Part shown: positions 18,680 to 28,251 of the stretch, piece after piece
Layout: each line of letters starts with the position of its first letter
Position numbering within the stretch: position 1 is the stretch's first letter
Assembly: GCA_002897695.1 (NCBI GenBank)
Contig: BDTG01000033.1
Coordinates: 1-64,000, forward strand
Source of the DNA: a bacterium BMS3Abin14
GTDB taxonomy: Bacteria > BMS3Abin14
Length of the DNA stretch: 64,000 bases
Direction of reading: 5' to 3'
Notes under the pieces: generated by a model
What the model saw: the letters and a program-made list of their open reading frames with translations, nothing else
Databases searched by the model: none
Told to the model about the DNA's origin: nothing
Translations under genes and position numbers: made by a program

Positions 18680-18858
18680 ACCCCCACCCAACGTAGTGGT
18701 CAAGTTAGACAATTGAACCTGCTCGACCAAGTGGGTTCCCCGCGGGACACTTCAGGCTTTCCGCTCAGGGCGAACTTGCTCACCATGTCCTCGACAGGAA
18801 TCCCTTACTCCGTGTGTTGGTTCAAAAGTAAACAGGTCTCCACTGACAGGGCAGGGGT
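18680..18858 (-). ncRNA. ssrS: 6S RNA
   Basis: About 180 nt. The predicted ends form a closing stem, ACCCCTGCCC (18849-18858) with GGGTGGGGGT (18680-18689), ten consecutive pairs counting G-U. Inside is an extended, mostly self-complementary hairpin with the GGTGAGCA block common in proteobacterial 6S RNA. A promoter (TTGATG-17-TAGATT) ends seven bases before the 5' end. The zapA-ssrS-fthC order matches E. coli and relatives. 6S RNA mimics an open promoter and sequesters sigma70 RNA polymerase in stationary phase. I cannot run a covariance search; exact ends are approximate. Confidence 0.87.
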
Positions 18859-18865
18859 CACCTAC

Positions 18866-18894
18866 AATCTACCAAAATAGGGGGCGTCCATCAA
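18866..18894 (-). promoter_or_regulatory. Promoter of 6S RNA
   Basis: TTGATG (18889-18894), a 17-bp spacer and TAGATT (18866-18871) on the minus strand. The expected start site, about seven bases further, coincides with the 5' end of the 6S closing stem. It lies just behind the zapA stop codon. Confidence 0.75.
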
Positions 18895-18912
18895 GGGGAA
18901 TCGGGGGACAGT

Positions 18913-19179
18913 TCAGGATGCTTCCTGGACCTTTTTTGCCAATTGCCGCATCATGGCCTTAAGGTCGTCCGCCTCATCAAACATTGCGAACAACTCATCA
19001 GCGATGTTCAGCGAAGCCAGGATGGCAATGCGGGAGGTGGAAACGGTTTCAGTGACCTCCGAGATCTCCCGCATTTTTCTATCCACATACTCGGCAACCT
19101 TGCGGACGTATTCCGGATCCTTGTCACCTCTAACGGTGTAGACCTTCCCAAAAATCTCCACATCAACTCGTCCGGACAC
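18913..19179 (-). CDS. zapA: Cell division protein ZapA
   Basis: An 88-residue ZapA: N-terminal beta strands (VDVEIFGKVYTVRG), then the DPEYVRKVAEYVDRKM segment, and a C-terminal coiled coil. ZapA bundles FtsZ filaments and stabilises the Z ring. The start is GTG, with AGGAG eight bases upstream; an ATG nearby is out of frame. It is followed by 6S RNA and preceded after 74 bp by a small coiled-coil gene. Confidence 0.93.
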   Translation of the reverse strand: MSGRVDVEIFGKVYTVRGDKDPEYVRKVAEYVDRKMREISEVTETVSTSRIAILASLNIADELFAMFDEADDLKAMMRQLAKKVQEAS

Positions 19180-19253
19180 CCCATGAACTCCTGTCAGATG
19201 TGTTTATCGGCCCTGCTGATGGACTTTTTACGAAGGCATCAACAGCGGACAGA

Positions 19254-19463
19254 TCACAATGATTTCAACCTCTGAAGTGCCCTTCTGATGAGTTGAACGG
19301 CCTCATCGCTCATCGCTCCGGTTGGGCGATCCACGGCGAAACTCGCCGCACGTGGCAGGCCCCGCTCCCCGGACGCGCGACGCGACCTCTCGGAACGCTT
19401 CAAAAGAAGGTCGACTGCTTCCTCAAGTTCCCTGAAAGTTTTTGTCAGTTCCCCGTTGGCCAT
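19254..19463 (-). CDS. Small coiled-coil protein, possibly ZapB-like
   Basis: A 69-residue, charged, helical protein beginning MANGELTKTFRELEEAVDLLLKR. It has a hydrophobic heptad spacing at the N terminus and a second helix at the C terminus (DEAVQLIRRALQRLKSL). Small coiled-coil genes of the ZapB type often sit next to zapA, so a role in the divisome is plausible. The similarity is too weak to name it. It is on the same strand as zapA, 74 bp upstream. Confidence 0.6.
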   Translation of the reverse strand: MANGELTKTFRELEEAVDLLLKRSERSRRASGERGLPRAASFAVDRPTGAMSDEAVQLIRRALQRLKSL

Positions 19464-19671
19464 TGAAATAATGCGTACCCCATTGCGTCCTTTGCGTCTT
19501 TAGCGAGTCACGTTTCCGATGGGACGAGCGAGCGTGAGAAAACCGGGTTCAAAGCCATGCACTTTTTTTCAATACTCTTAAAATATAGGAACTTCAATGG
19601 GTTCTGTCAAGGAAACTAAAGTAAATCCTTAAACCAGCGGAGGGGGGGGTTCCCCACAGCCTGCCCGGCAC

Positions 19672-20295
19672 CTAGGCGCCGGGCTTTACCAGAAACCCCC
19701 TGATGGCCTTTTTTGTCTTCAATGTGGACAGAGCCTTTCGAGCGTCCATGATCGATCCGTATGGACCCAGCCTGACACGGTACCACACCCCGCGCGGTCC
19801 CAGATCGGCCCTGACCACTGCCCCACGGTAGCCCGAATCGGCCAGTCCTTTGAGAAATTGCTCGGCCGCCCCGCGGTCCCTGTAGGAACCCACCTGGATT
19901 ACCGTTCCACCGAGGGGCTCTCCGGGCTTCCCAACCTGAGCGGACGCCTGGACAGGCCTGGGAACATGTTTTTCTTTGGCGCCCGCCTGTGGGATCTTTC
20001 TCCTGTTGCCTTCCTTCCTCGTCAGGGCAGCATAGAAGGTAATAGTGGTCGCATTCTTAGCCTTCGACCGGCTGTTCCCTGCTTTCAGATTATCCTCACC
20101 ATTCCCGGCATCATGGCCTATCCTGGAGGCGACGGGGTCCCGGATGTTTTTTTTGGCGGATTTGCCCCCCAGAAGGTAACCCGTCAGGAAGGCCGCACTA
20201 ATGAGAAGCACGACGAAGGCCACAGCAGCGCTGAACTGTTTAGGTGAAAAACGTACCAGGTCACGAGGCTGCGTGGTTTTTTTTACCCTTGCCAC
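19672..20295 (-). CDS. SPOR-domain membrane protein
   Basis: 207 residues with one transmembrane helix (AAVAFVVLLISAAFLTGYLLGG, about 25-46) after a basic cytoplasmic tail, a variable linker, and a C-terminal SPOR domain (about 130-205: TVIQVGSYRDRGAAEQFLKGL and WYRVRLGPY). SPOR domains bind denuded septal peptidoglycan, so the protein probably localises to the division site, in keeping with nearby zapA. The start is GTG, seven bases after argS, so the two are cotranscribed. A GC-rich hairpin without T-run overlaps the stop (19663-19684). Confidence 0.9.
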   Translation of the reverse strand: MARVKKTTQPRDLVRFSPKQFSAAVAFVVLLISAAFLTGYLLGGKSAKKNIRDPVASRIGHDAGNGEDNLKAGNSRSKAKNATTITFYAALTRKEGNRRKIPQAGAKEKHVPRPVQASAQVGKPGEPLGGTVIQVGSYRDRGAAEQFLKGLADSGYRGAVVRADLGPRGVWYRVRLGPYGSIMDARKALSTLKTKKAIRGFLVKPGA

Positions 20296-20302
20296 GGTTA
20301 CA

Positions 20303-21973
20303 TCACATCCTCTCGGGGGCGGATACTCCCAGGATGGAAAGGGCCTTGGCGATAGCGGTACGGACCCCGATCACGAGCGCCAGCCTGGCGACAGTCAGAT
20401 CAGGATCATCGGTCAGCACTCTGTGGTGATTGTAGTAACTGTGCCAGGTAGCCGCGATGGCGTTAAGATACGTGGTCAACCTGTGGGGCTCCATGGCCAG
20501 GGCGGCCCCTTCGATCACGTCAGGAAGAGAAGCGACATGCCGCAACAGCTCTCTCTCTTCAGGCAGCGACAGTAATGAAAGGTCTGCACCGGCACATGCT
20601 GACTCACGAATACCGTTATCGCGGGCGTTGCGCAGGATGCTGCAGATCCTGGCATGGGCGTACTGCACGTAAAAAACCGGATTGTCGTTGCTGCGTTCCT
20701 TGGCCAGTTCCAGGTCGAAATCCAGTTTACTGTCGGCCTTTCTGGTGAGGAAGATGAATCGGGCCGCATCACGGCCAACCTCATTCCTGACCTCGCGGAG
20801 GGTCACGAACTCTCCGGCACGGGTGGACATTGCGACAGGTTTACCCTTTCTTAAAAGGTTCACAAGCTGAACGAGGAGGATCTGGATGTCATCGCTGCTC
20901 CTCCCAAGAGCCCGGACGCCGGCCTTCATTCGGGCCACGTAACCATGGTGATCGGCGCCCCATATATTGATGACCCTGTCGAAACCACGATTGAACTTGT
21001 TTCGGTGATAGGCCACATCCGAGGCAAAATAGGTCAGAGAACCGTCCGCCTTGATAACAACCCTGTCCTTGTCATCATCATCGTCAGTGGACCTGAACCA
21101 GAGAGCGCCCTCATCGCGATAAAGATAACCCTCATTTTCCAGAGATTCCAGGGTCTCCCTGACCTCACCTCCGTCAAAAAGCTCCTTCTCTGAAAACCAG
21201 ACGTCAAACCGGACACCGAACTCCTCCAGATCCTCCCTTATATCTTTCAGAATTCTCCCTGCGGCGTAGCCGGCGATCTCATCGATGGCCTCATCCTTAT
21301 CCATCACCCGATATTTATCTCCAGCGGTGTTCAGGAGATCCAGAGCAAATTCCTTTATGTACTCGCCCAGGTAGCCTCCTTCCGGAAAAGTCCCGGGTTC
21401 TCCGGAAAGATCGAGATACCTTGCGTAGACCGAATGGCCCAGGGTCCTGATCTGATTGCCGGCATCATTGACGTAGTATTCCCTCTTGACCTCGAATCCG
21501 GACGACTCAAGCAGGTTGGCAAGTGTATCACCGAGAACTGCTCCGCGCCCATGGCCGACATGAAGCGGGCCCGTCGGATTCGCGCTGACAAACTCCACCA
21601 TGACCTTTTTACCATGGCCGATGGCCCCTTCAGCAAATTTCCTGCCATCCCTGAGAACCGTCCTGAGTGCCCTGGCCCAACAGGATGCGGCCATGGTAAA
21701 ATTGACAAATCCGGGACCGGCGACATCCACTTTTTCCAGGGTTCTTCCACCGTCGGCCTTAAAGATTCTTTCGGCCAGATCCGCGGCCAGAGCCCTTGGG
21801 TTTGCGTTAATGCGAGAGGACAAAATCATGGCGGCATTAGTGGAATAATCTCCAAACCTCCTGTCGCGAGTCAACTCAATTACCACGGGCGGGAGATCTA
21901 TTCCAGAGGGCAACTTCCCCTCGGCGCAGTCATTAAGTGCACTGGCGACTATTTTCGACAACGACCCTCTCAC
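20303..21973 (-). CDS. argS: Arginyl-tRNA synthetase
   Basis: A 556-residue class I synthetase. The HIGH-like motif is HVGHGRGAVLGD, the anticodon-binding end carries LNAIAATWHSYYNHHRVL, and the KMSKS region reads VAMSTRAGEFVTL, typical for ArgRS, which lacks a canonical KMSKS. An N-terminal Arg-tRNA-synthetase domain spans about 1-90. The GTG start overlaps the stop of the PHP phosphatase gene by four bases, and a SPOR-domain gene follows. Confidence 0.96.
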   Translation of the reverse strand: MRGSLSKIVASALNDCAEGKLPSGIDLPPVVIELTRDRRFGDYSTNAAMILSSRINANPRALAADLAERIFKADGGRTLEKVDVAGPGFVNFTMAASCWARALRTVLRDGRKFAEGAIGHGKKVMVEFVSANPTGPLHVGHGRGAVLGDTLANLLESSGFEVKREYYVNDAGNQIRTLGHSVYARYLDLSGEPGTFPEGGYLGEYIKEFALDLLNTAGDKYRVMDKDEAIDEIAGYAAGRILKDIREDLEEFGVRFDVWFSEKELFDGGEVRETLESLENEGYLYRDEGALWFRSTDDDDDKDRVVIKADGSLTYFASDVAYHRNKFNRGFDRVINIWGADHHGYVARMKAGVRALGRSSDDIQILLVQLVNLLRKGKPVAMSTRAGEFVTLREVRNEVGRDAARFIFLTRKADSKLDFDLELAKERSNDNPVFYVQYAHARICSILRNARDNGIRESACAGADLSLLSLPEERELLRHVASLPDVIEGAALAMEPHRLTTYLNAIAATWHSYYNHHRVLTDDPDLTVARLALVIGVRTAIAKALSILGVSAPERM

Positions 21974-22680
21974 TTGTTTACCTCCAGTCCGCGTACAAGA
22001 TCCATGGGATGCTCACTCAGAAGGCGCTTCATCCCTTCGGACCCAACTATCCGCTCGGCTTCTCTCATCCCCCTTTCGAGCAAACCTGCCTGGCGCGCCC
22101 GATGGATATCGGTGGCCAGCGCCCAGTAGCGTCCTCCCTCAAGATACCTCATTCCGCGCCGGCGGATCTCTTTTCCGTACATTCCACCGAGACTGCCGAG
22201 ATTGCCGAGAAATCTGATTCCAAGAGCCTCGATGGCTTCCATCGTGTCCACCTCATCCAGCAGATCGTTATTCCGTTCGGGGTGAACAACGATAACCTGG
22301 ATTCCCGATTTCTGCACCGGTGCGAGCATTTCCGCAAGGTTCTGTGGACAATGGTAAAATCCCAGGTCCACAAGGACATGGCCGGCGTTACCAGGGCGAT
22401 CCGCCACGCGATCTTCCATGCTTTCATCAAGGTCGTATTCCATCCCGGGATGGATTTGAACGGAGAACCCTTTTTTTCGGGCGAAGGACTCCAGACGCAT
22501 GGCGCCGGCCTCCACAACGCCGGGTTCCAGGCTCCTCCATGTAGATAGTCGGTGGTGGGGGGTGGCAAACAGGTGAACAAATCCCAACTCCGCCAGGACC
22601 TTGACGATGGCTATTGAGCCGTCCATTTCATCAGGACCGTCATCAAGCCCGGGGAGGATATGGGAATGAAGATCTATCAT
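21970..22680 (-). CDS. PHP-fold protein, CpsB/CapC tyrosine-phosphatase family
   Basis: 236 residues with the four PHP metal motifs: DLHSHILPGLDDG at the N terminus, FATPHH, PGMEY, VHPERN and the late ATDIHR. Family members such as Bacillus YwqE and Streptococcus CpsB dephosphorylate the tyrosine-rich tail of polysaccharide co-polymerase kinases and thereby control capsule or exopolysaccharide assembly. No such kinase is encoded here, though glycan genes lie at 52-60 kb. It is coupled to argS. Confidence 0.9.
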   Translation of the reverse strand: MIDLHSHILPGLDDGPDEMDGSIAIVKVLAELGFVHLFATPHHRLSTWRSLEPGVVEAGAMRLESFARKKGFSVQIHPGMEYDLDESMEDRVADRPGNAGHVLVDLGFYHCPQNLAEMLAPVQKSGIQVIVVHPERNNDLLDEVDTMEAIEALGIRFLGNLGSLGGMYGKEIRRRGMRYLEGGRYWALATDIHRARQAGLLERGMREAERIVGSEGMKRLLSEHPMDLVRGLEVNK

Positions 22681-22776
22681 TGGTGGATAACCTCGTAAAA
22701 AGGCTCTTCAGACTGCGTGGGGTCCAAAAAAAGGCCCAACCACATACATAGACGCGCCTGGGCCGGGGGGATTCTT

Positions 22777-22852
22777 TGGAGCGGGCAACGGGATTCGAAC
22801 CCGCGACTTTCAGCTTGGGAAGCTGACACTCTACCAGCTGAGTTATGCCCGC
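22777..22852 (-). tRNA. tRNA-Gly (CCC)
   Basis: A 76-nt cloverleaf with encoded CCA: acceptor GCGGGCA/TGCCCGC, anticodon stem TCAGC/GCTGA, loop TTCCCAA (anticodon CCC), T arm GCGGG-TTCGAAT-CCCGT. It stands alone between the ExeA-type ATPase and the PHP phosphatase genes. It is distinct from the TCC isoacceptor at 257-333. Confidence 0.95.
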
Positions 22853-22916
22853 TGAGGGAAAAGATAGTAGTGCAAGACACCGGTTTTGTAAAGGAAAGGG
22901 CAAACAATTCCAGGAT

Positions 22917-23912
22917 TCACTTGTCCCCCTCGAAGGTTTCCGTAAAAAACTCATCGAATCTGGCGTCAATATCCTCCTCGTCCGGATCTCCAGCCACGGG
23001 GTTGGGAGAAATACCCTCATCAAGAGACACCACCTCATCTCCGGGGACCCAGTCGGGCGAAAGGTCAACGGACGGCACTGCCTGCTCCAGGAGAGGCTGC
23101 GGGGCAAATCCGAGGTCGAGGGCCATCTCGTCCACTATGGCCGCATCCACGATCCTTCGCCGCATCAGAAATCCCTGAAAAAGGGCATTGTCGCAGAGGA
23201 TGTTGATCTTTCTCGGAAAGCCTCCGGAACAGCTGTATACCCTCGCCACAGCGTTGTCCGTAAAGAGCTCATCCCTGTTTCCGGCGATAGCCAGCCGATG
23301 GGCGATATAGGCCTTCGTCGCATCCTCAGACAGGGTCGACAGACGGATTTTCATGGCCACCCTCTGGAGGAGGGGCGGATCCAAAGCTAGATTATGTTCC
23401 AGTTCGGGAAGTCCGAAGAAGATGAACGTAACCAGCTTGTGGGCGGTTACCTCCAGGTTAAGCAACCCGCGAAACTCTTCCATAATCTGTTTGGAACTGA
23501 GCATCTGCGCCTCATCAATAAGGACTACGGCTTTTTTGCCCATCTGGTGAAGCTGAAGAAGGCGCCGGTAAAGCTGGCCTATAATCTGGATCTTGTCATT
23601 CCCCGGCTGTTCGACCCCGAGTTGACCGGCAACTCTACGAAGAAGCCATTCAGGAGATACCTCACCATGGAGAATAATAAGCAGCGCAGACTCGTAGGCC
23701 TCATCGGGAAGGCTATCGAGCACCTTCCTTGCCAGGGTGGTCTTGCCTGTGCCGATATCGCCCACCACAACCGCAAACCCCTTCATGGTTTCGGCAACGT
23801 ACATGATCCGGGTCAGGGCACGGGCATGCTGAGCGCTGTTGTAATAGAAACGTTCGTTGGGAGCGTTATTAAACGGTTCTGTATGAAGCCGAAAAAAATC
23901 CAGGTAACTCAA
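22917..23912 (-). CDS. ExeA/GspA-type AAA ATPase
   Basis: 331 residues starting at TTG (GGGAG at good spacing) with the family opening MSYLDFFRLHTEPFNNAP. The Walker A motif is GDIGTGKTT, Walker B is VVLIDEAQML, and FGLPELEHNL and SGGFPRKIN are the sensor elements of the ExeA family. ExeA/GspA helps assemble secretins through the cell wall; related ATPases serve other envelope machines. This copy lacks the C-terminal peptidoglycan-binding domain and ends in an acidic tail. The large TPR gene precedes it on the same strand, and the pilus secretin gene lies 11 kb away. Confidence 0.88.
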   Translation of the reverse strand: MSYLDFFRLHTEPFNNAPNERFYYNSAQHARALTRIMYVAETMKGFAVVVGDIGTGKTTLARKVLDSLPDEAYESALLIILHGEVSPEWLLRRVAGQLGVEQPGNDKIQIIGQLYRRLLQLHQMGKKAVVLIDEAQMLSSKQIMEEFRGLLNLEVTAHKLVTFIFFGLPELEHNLALDPPLLQRVAMKIRLSTLSEDATKAYIAHRLAIAGNRDELFTDNAVARVYSCSGGFPRKINILCDNALFQGFLMRRRIVDAAIVDEMALDLGFAPQPLLEQAVPSVDLSPDWVPGDEVVSLDEGISPNPVAGDPDEEDIDARFDEFFTETFEGDK

Positions 23913-23938
23913 AGCGGATCTCCCTTTCCCGGGAATTC

Positions 23939-26806
23939 TTACAGGTAGGAAACACGGTTCTTCTTTACATTGGGAGAAGACCCCCTATCGCTATCCGAAG
24001 GTGCACCTTCGGTCTCCTCCTGAGCCATTCCCTCAACCTCCTTGATAAGATCGCACAGCAGGTCATCAAGGCCTCCCTCCTGGAGGGCATCCTCCGCGCT
24101 TTTCCCTTTCAAATCGTTCCCACACCGTTTTCCAGCCCGTTCTATTGTTTTGTCGATATCATCGAAATCCGGGTCCAGATTCTTAACCTTTTCATAGGCA
24201 TCAAGGGCCGAATCCCACATCTCCTGCTGCTCTCTGATCTGTCCCATCTGGAAAGTGAGCCCAGGCACACTCTTTTCGGGAGATGATTCGAGGGCCTTAT
24301 CGATGGTCTTGGCAGCCGAATCGTAGTCCTGTTTTTCCACAAAACACATGGCGATAAGGCACATGCTGTCCGTCAGCAGCGCTGGGTCGCCGGTGGCGGT
24401 TTCAAGTTCCCCAATGGCATCATCAAACAGACCCATATCCTTATAGGCAATGCCCAGGTTATAGTGGGTCTCGTACTCCTCAGCGCCAAGAGTATCAGCA
24501 ATTCCTTTTTTGAACTCAGCGAAGATCTCCTCAAATGTAATGGGGCCATCCTGATCGCCGACGGCAGGAGCGGGTTCATCAAATTCATCGGCGAGTTCGG
24601 ACCTCAACTCCGCAGCCAGATCCAGAAACCCGCCGGCCTCCGGGACAGAATCCTCTATGGTGAGTTTCCCTCTCGTCGGCACTGTATCCGGGCTTACATC
24701 CGGATGCGGTTTCGCGCTTCCCGGTTTCTGAGGGGCCTCCATTTCGATTGCCTGCCCTTTTAGATTTGCAAGGGCCTGGAAAGCGCCCTGATGGTCCGGC
24801 GACTTTTCCAAAATAGCAGTATAAACCCTTTCTGCATCCTCCTCGAGTCCTTGAGAAATGTAGAAATCCGCCTCTTCCATGTCATCGGCAAACGGGTCCT
24901 CAGCAAGCTGTGCATCGGATTCGGAAGAGCCGTCCAAAGGCTCCGGCTGAACATCATCAATCGGGGCTTCAGATGGAACCTCAGCAGAAGCCTCCCGGAG
25001 CAGGCCGGCAACCTCCTCCAATCCCTCGAGGTCGGGAAAAGCCTGGGCAATCCTCCTGTAAACACTGTCCGCCTTGTCCAGGTCGCCCTGGTCGGTCAGC
25101 GCCTCTATGAGGTTTCCGGTAGTGGCAGGCACCCTTTCCGGGGCTACCTCCATCTGAACTTCCAGAAGCTTTTCCAGGACATCTATCCTCCCTGGAAACC
25201 TGGTTTCAAGATCGGCAAGAATATCGAGCGCCTTGTCGTGAAGGCCGTATCGAAGATAGACGTCCGCCTCAATGAGGGTGTCTTCCGGTACAAGATCACG
25301 CGATTCGGGCGGTGCAGGCATTGAATCAGGGGATGGGGACTCAGATGCAGGTTCTGAGACAGGATCAATATCCTCAATGACAATTTCCGGCAGTTCCTCC
25401 TCAAGTTCCCCCGGCAAGCCCTCTATTTCGGGCTCCGCCCCGGGTGCCGCATCGGGTTCTGCCTGGAACTCTGTTTCAAGCTCCGCGTCAATCTCAAATT
25501 CAACAACCTCAGGCTGTGAGAATTCGTCAGCCTCCACGCCCCCGGCCTCCACGAGGTCCTCGAACCCGTCCAGAGACAGGGGTTCAACATCGAACTCCGA
25601 ACCACCATCATCAAGATTGGCGGGAGACACCTCATCGGCAAGGCCCAGGGGCTGGATGATATCCTGAAGGTCGGCCTCATCTTCCAGACTTCCCAGATTT
25701 TCCAGGGCGGTTCGGGCCTCACCCATCTGAGGGGCGACATCAAGAATTTGCCTGTAGGCTTCCGCGGCACCACGGAAATCTTCCATCCCTTCCAGGGAAT
25801 GTCCCAGATCGAACAGTGCCTTGACCTGGGAATCCGTATCCCCTCCGGCGCCGAAGACATCCGCCAGACCCCGAACAGCAATGCTCTGTTCGGGATCAAC
25901 CTCGATTATCTGTCTGAAAAAAATCTCTGCCTGCTTCAGTTCACCGTTCCTCAGGTGGGTCTGGGCCACAAAAAGATATTCCCCCATCACCTGCTCCAGC
26001 TGGCCGGTTTCCCTGAACAGCGACAGGGACCGTGAAACACACTCCTCGGCCTTACCGTCTTCCCCCAGTTGGAAATTAATCCGGCCAAGGAGAAGGATCA
26101 TTCGCGGATCATCCGGTCTGATCTTGAGAATGGACTCGATCTCGTTCTTGGCTTCCTTGTAATGTCCGCTCTCCAGAAAGTGTGAACACAGCTCCTCACG
26201 AATACCGATGTTATCGGGATCGAGGGCAACAATCTTCTCGAATAATTCCGAGGCCCGATCGTGAAACCCTCTGCGGCTAAGGGTGGTGGCTGCAGCAGCA
26301 AAAGCCTTCGCGGCTTCCTTCCTATTACCTGATTTGGCCAATATCTCACCGAGGCGCACCTGGAACCCGAGGTTTTCAGAATCCATATCCACCATGACTC
26401 TGAGCACCTCGGTCTGCCTGGGAACATCCCCGCTCTTACTATACAGCTCGAAGATGTTCTGAAGCTGAGCCAGCGCCTCAGCTTCAAGCCCCTGTTTTTT
26501 ATAAAGTTCGGCTAACCTCTCATAAGCGGACAGACGCTCTGGGTCAATGCGCACCACGGTTCGGTAAACGGCGATAGCTTTTGGTATAAAATCCTCTTTG
26601 ACATGGATCTCCGCGACCTTCTCATACTGCTCTACAGCCGCAGCTTTTCTGCCGGTTTTGGCAAGGAGCTCTGCAAGCCGAAGCACGCTCCTCTGGTTTT
26701 GGGGCTCAAGGTCCACCAACTGCTGAAAAACCTTGACCGCCTTATCCAGGCTTCCTTTTGAAAGGAGTTTCTGCGCCTGTTGAAGCAGCTTTTCCTTGCT
26801 AGCCAT
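23939..26806 (-). CDS. Large TPR protein (955 residues)
   Basis: A soluble scaffold made of many TPR units: about ten in residues 1-390 (for example KAVKVFQQLVDLEPQNQRSV), an acidic low-complexity linker rich in Glu, Pro, Ala and Ser (about 390-530), further TPR pairs (about 530-700), a second acidic linker, and a C-terminal TPR block (about 790-920). No signal peptide is seen. The final residues are NRVSYL. Proteins of this architecture are common in Geobacter-like bacteria and remain unnamed. Its partner may be the ExeA-type ATPase, encoded 26 bp downstream. Confidence 0.85.
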   Translation of the reverse strand: MASKEKLLQQAQKLLSKGSLDKAVKVFQQLVDLEPQNQRSVLRLAELLAKTGRKAAAVEQYEKVAEIHVKEDFIPKAIAVYRTVVRIDPERLSAYERLAELYKKQGLEAEALAQLQNIFELYSKSGDVPRQTEVLRVMVDMDSENLGFQVRLGEILAKSGNRKEAAKAFAAAATTLSRRGFHDRASELFEKIVALDPDNIGIREELCSHFLESGHYKEAKNEIESILKIRPDDPRMILLLGRINFQLGEDGKAEECVSRSLSLFRETGQLEQVMGEYLFVAQTHLRNGELKQAEIFFRQIIEVDPEQSIAVRGLADVFGAGGDTDSQVKALFDLGHSLEGMEDFRGAAEAYRQILDVAPQMGEARTALENLGSLEDEADLQDIIQPLGLADEVSPANLDDGGSEFDVEPLSLDGFEDLVEAGGVEADEFSQPEVVEFEIDAELETEFQAEPDAAPGAEPEIEGLPGELEEELPEIVIEDIDPVSEPASESPSPDSMPAPPESRDLVPEDTLIEADVYLRYGLHDKALDILADLETRFPGRIDVLEKLLEVQMEVAPERVPATTGNLIEALTDQGDLDKADSVYRRIAQAFPDLEGLEEVAGLLREASAEVPSEAPIDDVQPEPLDGSSESDAQLAEDPFADDMEEADFYISQGLEEDAERVYTAILEKSPDHQGAFQALANLKGQAIEMEAPQKPGSAKPHPDVSPDTVPTRGKLTIEDSVPEAGGFLDLAAELRSELADEFDEPAPAVGDQDGPITFEEIFAEFKKGIADTLGAEEYETHYNLGIAYKDMGLFDDAIGELETATGDPALLTDSMCLIAMCFVEKQDYDSAAKTIDKALESSPEKSVPGLTFQMGQIREQQEMWDSALDAYEKVKNLDPDFDDIDKTIERAGKRCGNDLKGKSAEDALQEGGLDDLLCDLIKEVEGMAQEETEGAPSDSDRGSSPNVKKNRVSYL

Positions 26807-26902
26807 CTTTCACAACCATGTGTAATATCACCTGTTTCAGTTATCCCCCAAGCAGCATGAGATACTAACACAAACCACTACAGATAAGAAAGCTCAAGTC
26901 AA

Positions 26903-28249
26903 TCAGGATAACATCTTCTCAAGGAAGTCCGTGCCATACTCGCCCCGCTGGAACTTCGTTTCGCTGAGTACCCTCAGATGGAAGGGAATTGTCGTCTTAA
27001 CCCCCTCTATAACGAATTCCTCCAGCGCCCTGCGCATCCTGGCCAGAGCCTCCTCCCTGTCACGTCCATGCGCGATAAGTTTGGCGATCATGGAATCGTA
27101 GTAAGGGGGAATATAGTAGGATTCATAAGCAGCTGAATCGACACGGATTCCCGGCCCGCCTGGAGCGTAATAGAAACGTATTGTGCCGGGGTTCGGCCGA
27201 AAGTCATCAGGGTCCTCAGCATTGATACGGCACTCAATGGCATGGCCCTGAAACCTTACATCCTTCTGCTCCCAGGCCAGGTGAAACCCGGCGCTGATGC
27301 GAATTTGCTCCTTGACGAGGTCAAGGCCGGTGACGCATTCCGTAACCGGATGCTCCACCTGAATGCGTGTATTCATCTCCATAAAGTAGAAGTTCATGTC
27401 CTTATCGACGAGAAATTCGACAGTGCCGGCATTGACGTATCCGGCCTCCTTCGTAACAGCAATGGCAGCCTTGCCCATCCTTTCTCTGAGGTCCTCGTCC
27501 AACATGGGCGAAGGGCTCTCCTCGATCAGTTTCTGATAGCGCCTCTGGATGCTGCAGTCCCGTTCCCCAAGGTGGATGATATTTCCGTGTGTGTCCGCAA
27601 GAATCTGGAATTCGATATGCCGTGGCGACTCAATAAAACGCTCCACGTATACCTCGGGGTTGTTGAATGAGGCGCCGGCTTCGGACTGTGCCATGGAAAA
27701 GGATGCGCGAAACGAGGCCTCGGAATGGACGACCCTGATCCCACGCCCGCCTCCACCGGCGGCCGCTTTGATAATCACCGGAAACCCAAGGTTTCTTGCG
27801 CTTTCCAGGGCATCCTCAGGATCATCAAGTCCACCGACACCGCCGGCCAGAATCGGCAGTTTTGCCCTGACCGCCAGGGCCCTCGCCATAATTTTATTCC
27901 CCATGGTTCGGATATGGGCCGATTCAGGGCCGATAAACTTTATGCCGCTGGCCTCACATACCTCGGCGAACTCAGGATTTTCAGCAAGAAACCCATAACC
28001 GGGATGGATGGCCTCGGCATCCGAGACCTCCGCCGCACTGATAATGGCCGGAATGTTCAGATAGCTTTGCAGGCTGTTGGCAGGCCCGATGCAGATACTT
28101 TCATCGGCAAATCGCGTGTGCAGCGCGTCCCTGTCAGCGTCGGAGAAAACAGCCACAGTCTTGACACCAAGTTCCCTGCACGCTCTGATCACCCTCAGAG
28201 CGATCTCACCACGGTTTGCAATCAGGATTTTTGAGAAGAGTCGGGGCAT
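26903..28249 (-). CDS. accC: Acetyl-CoA carboxylase, biotin carboxylase subunit
   Basis: A 448-residue ATP-grasp enzyme that carboxylates biotin on AccB, the first half-reaction of fatty acid synthesis. The start KILIANRGEIALRVIRACRE, the ATP-binding loop KAAAGGGGRGIRV, the catalytic EMNTRIQVEHPVTE and the C-terminal domain are all standard. The gene follows accB directly (2-bp gap), as in most bacteria. Confidence 0.98.
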   Translation of the reverse strand: MPRLFSKILIANRGEIALRVIRACRELGVKTVAVFSDADRDALHTRFADESICIGPANSLQSYLNIPAIISAAEVSDAEAIHPGYGFLAENPEFAEVCEASGIKFIGPESAHIRTMGNKIMARALAVRAKLPILAGGVGGLDDPEDALESARNLGFPVIIKAAAGGGGRGIRVVHSEASFRASFSMAQSEAGASFNNPEVYVERFIESPRHIEFQILADTHGNIIHLGERDCSIQRRYQKLIEESPSPMLDEDLRERMGKAAIAVTKEAGYVNAGTVEFLVDKDMNFYFMEMNTRIQVEHPVTECVTGLDLVKEQIRISAGFHLAWEQKDVRFQGHAIECRINAEDPDDFRPNPGTIRFYYAPGGPGIRVDSAAYESYYIPPYYDSMIAKLIAHGRDREEALARMRRALEEFVIEGVKTTIPFHLRVLSETKFQRGEYGTDFLEKMLS

Positions 28250-28251
28250 AA

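Noticed and set aside
19663-19684. Terminator behind the SPOR gene
   Set aside because: A GC-rich hairpin exists, but it overlaps the stop codon and no T-run follows, so it was mentioned only within the gene entry.
22643-23107. An open frame on the minus strand running through the tRNA-Gly gene
   Set aside because: It overlaps the end of the ExeA-type ATPase gene and the tRNA and has no family features.
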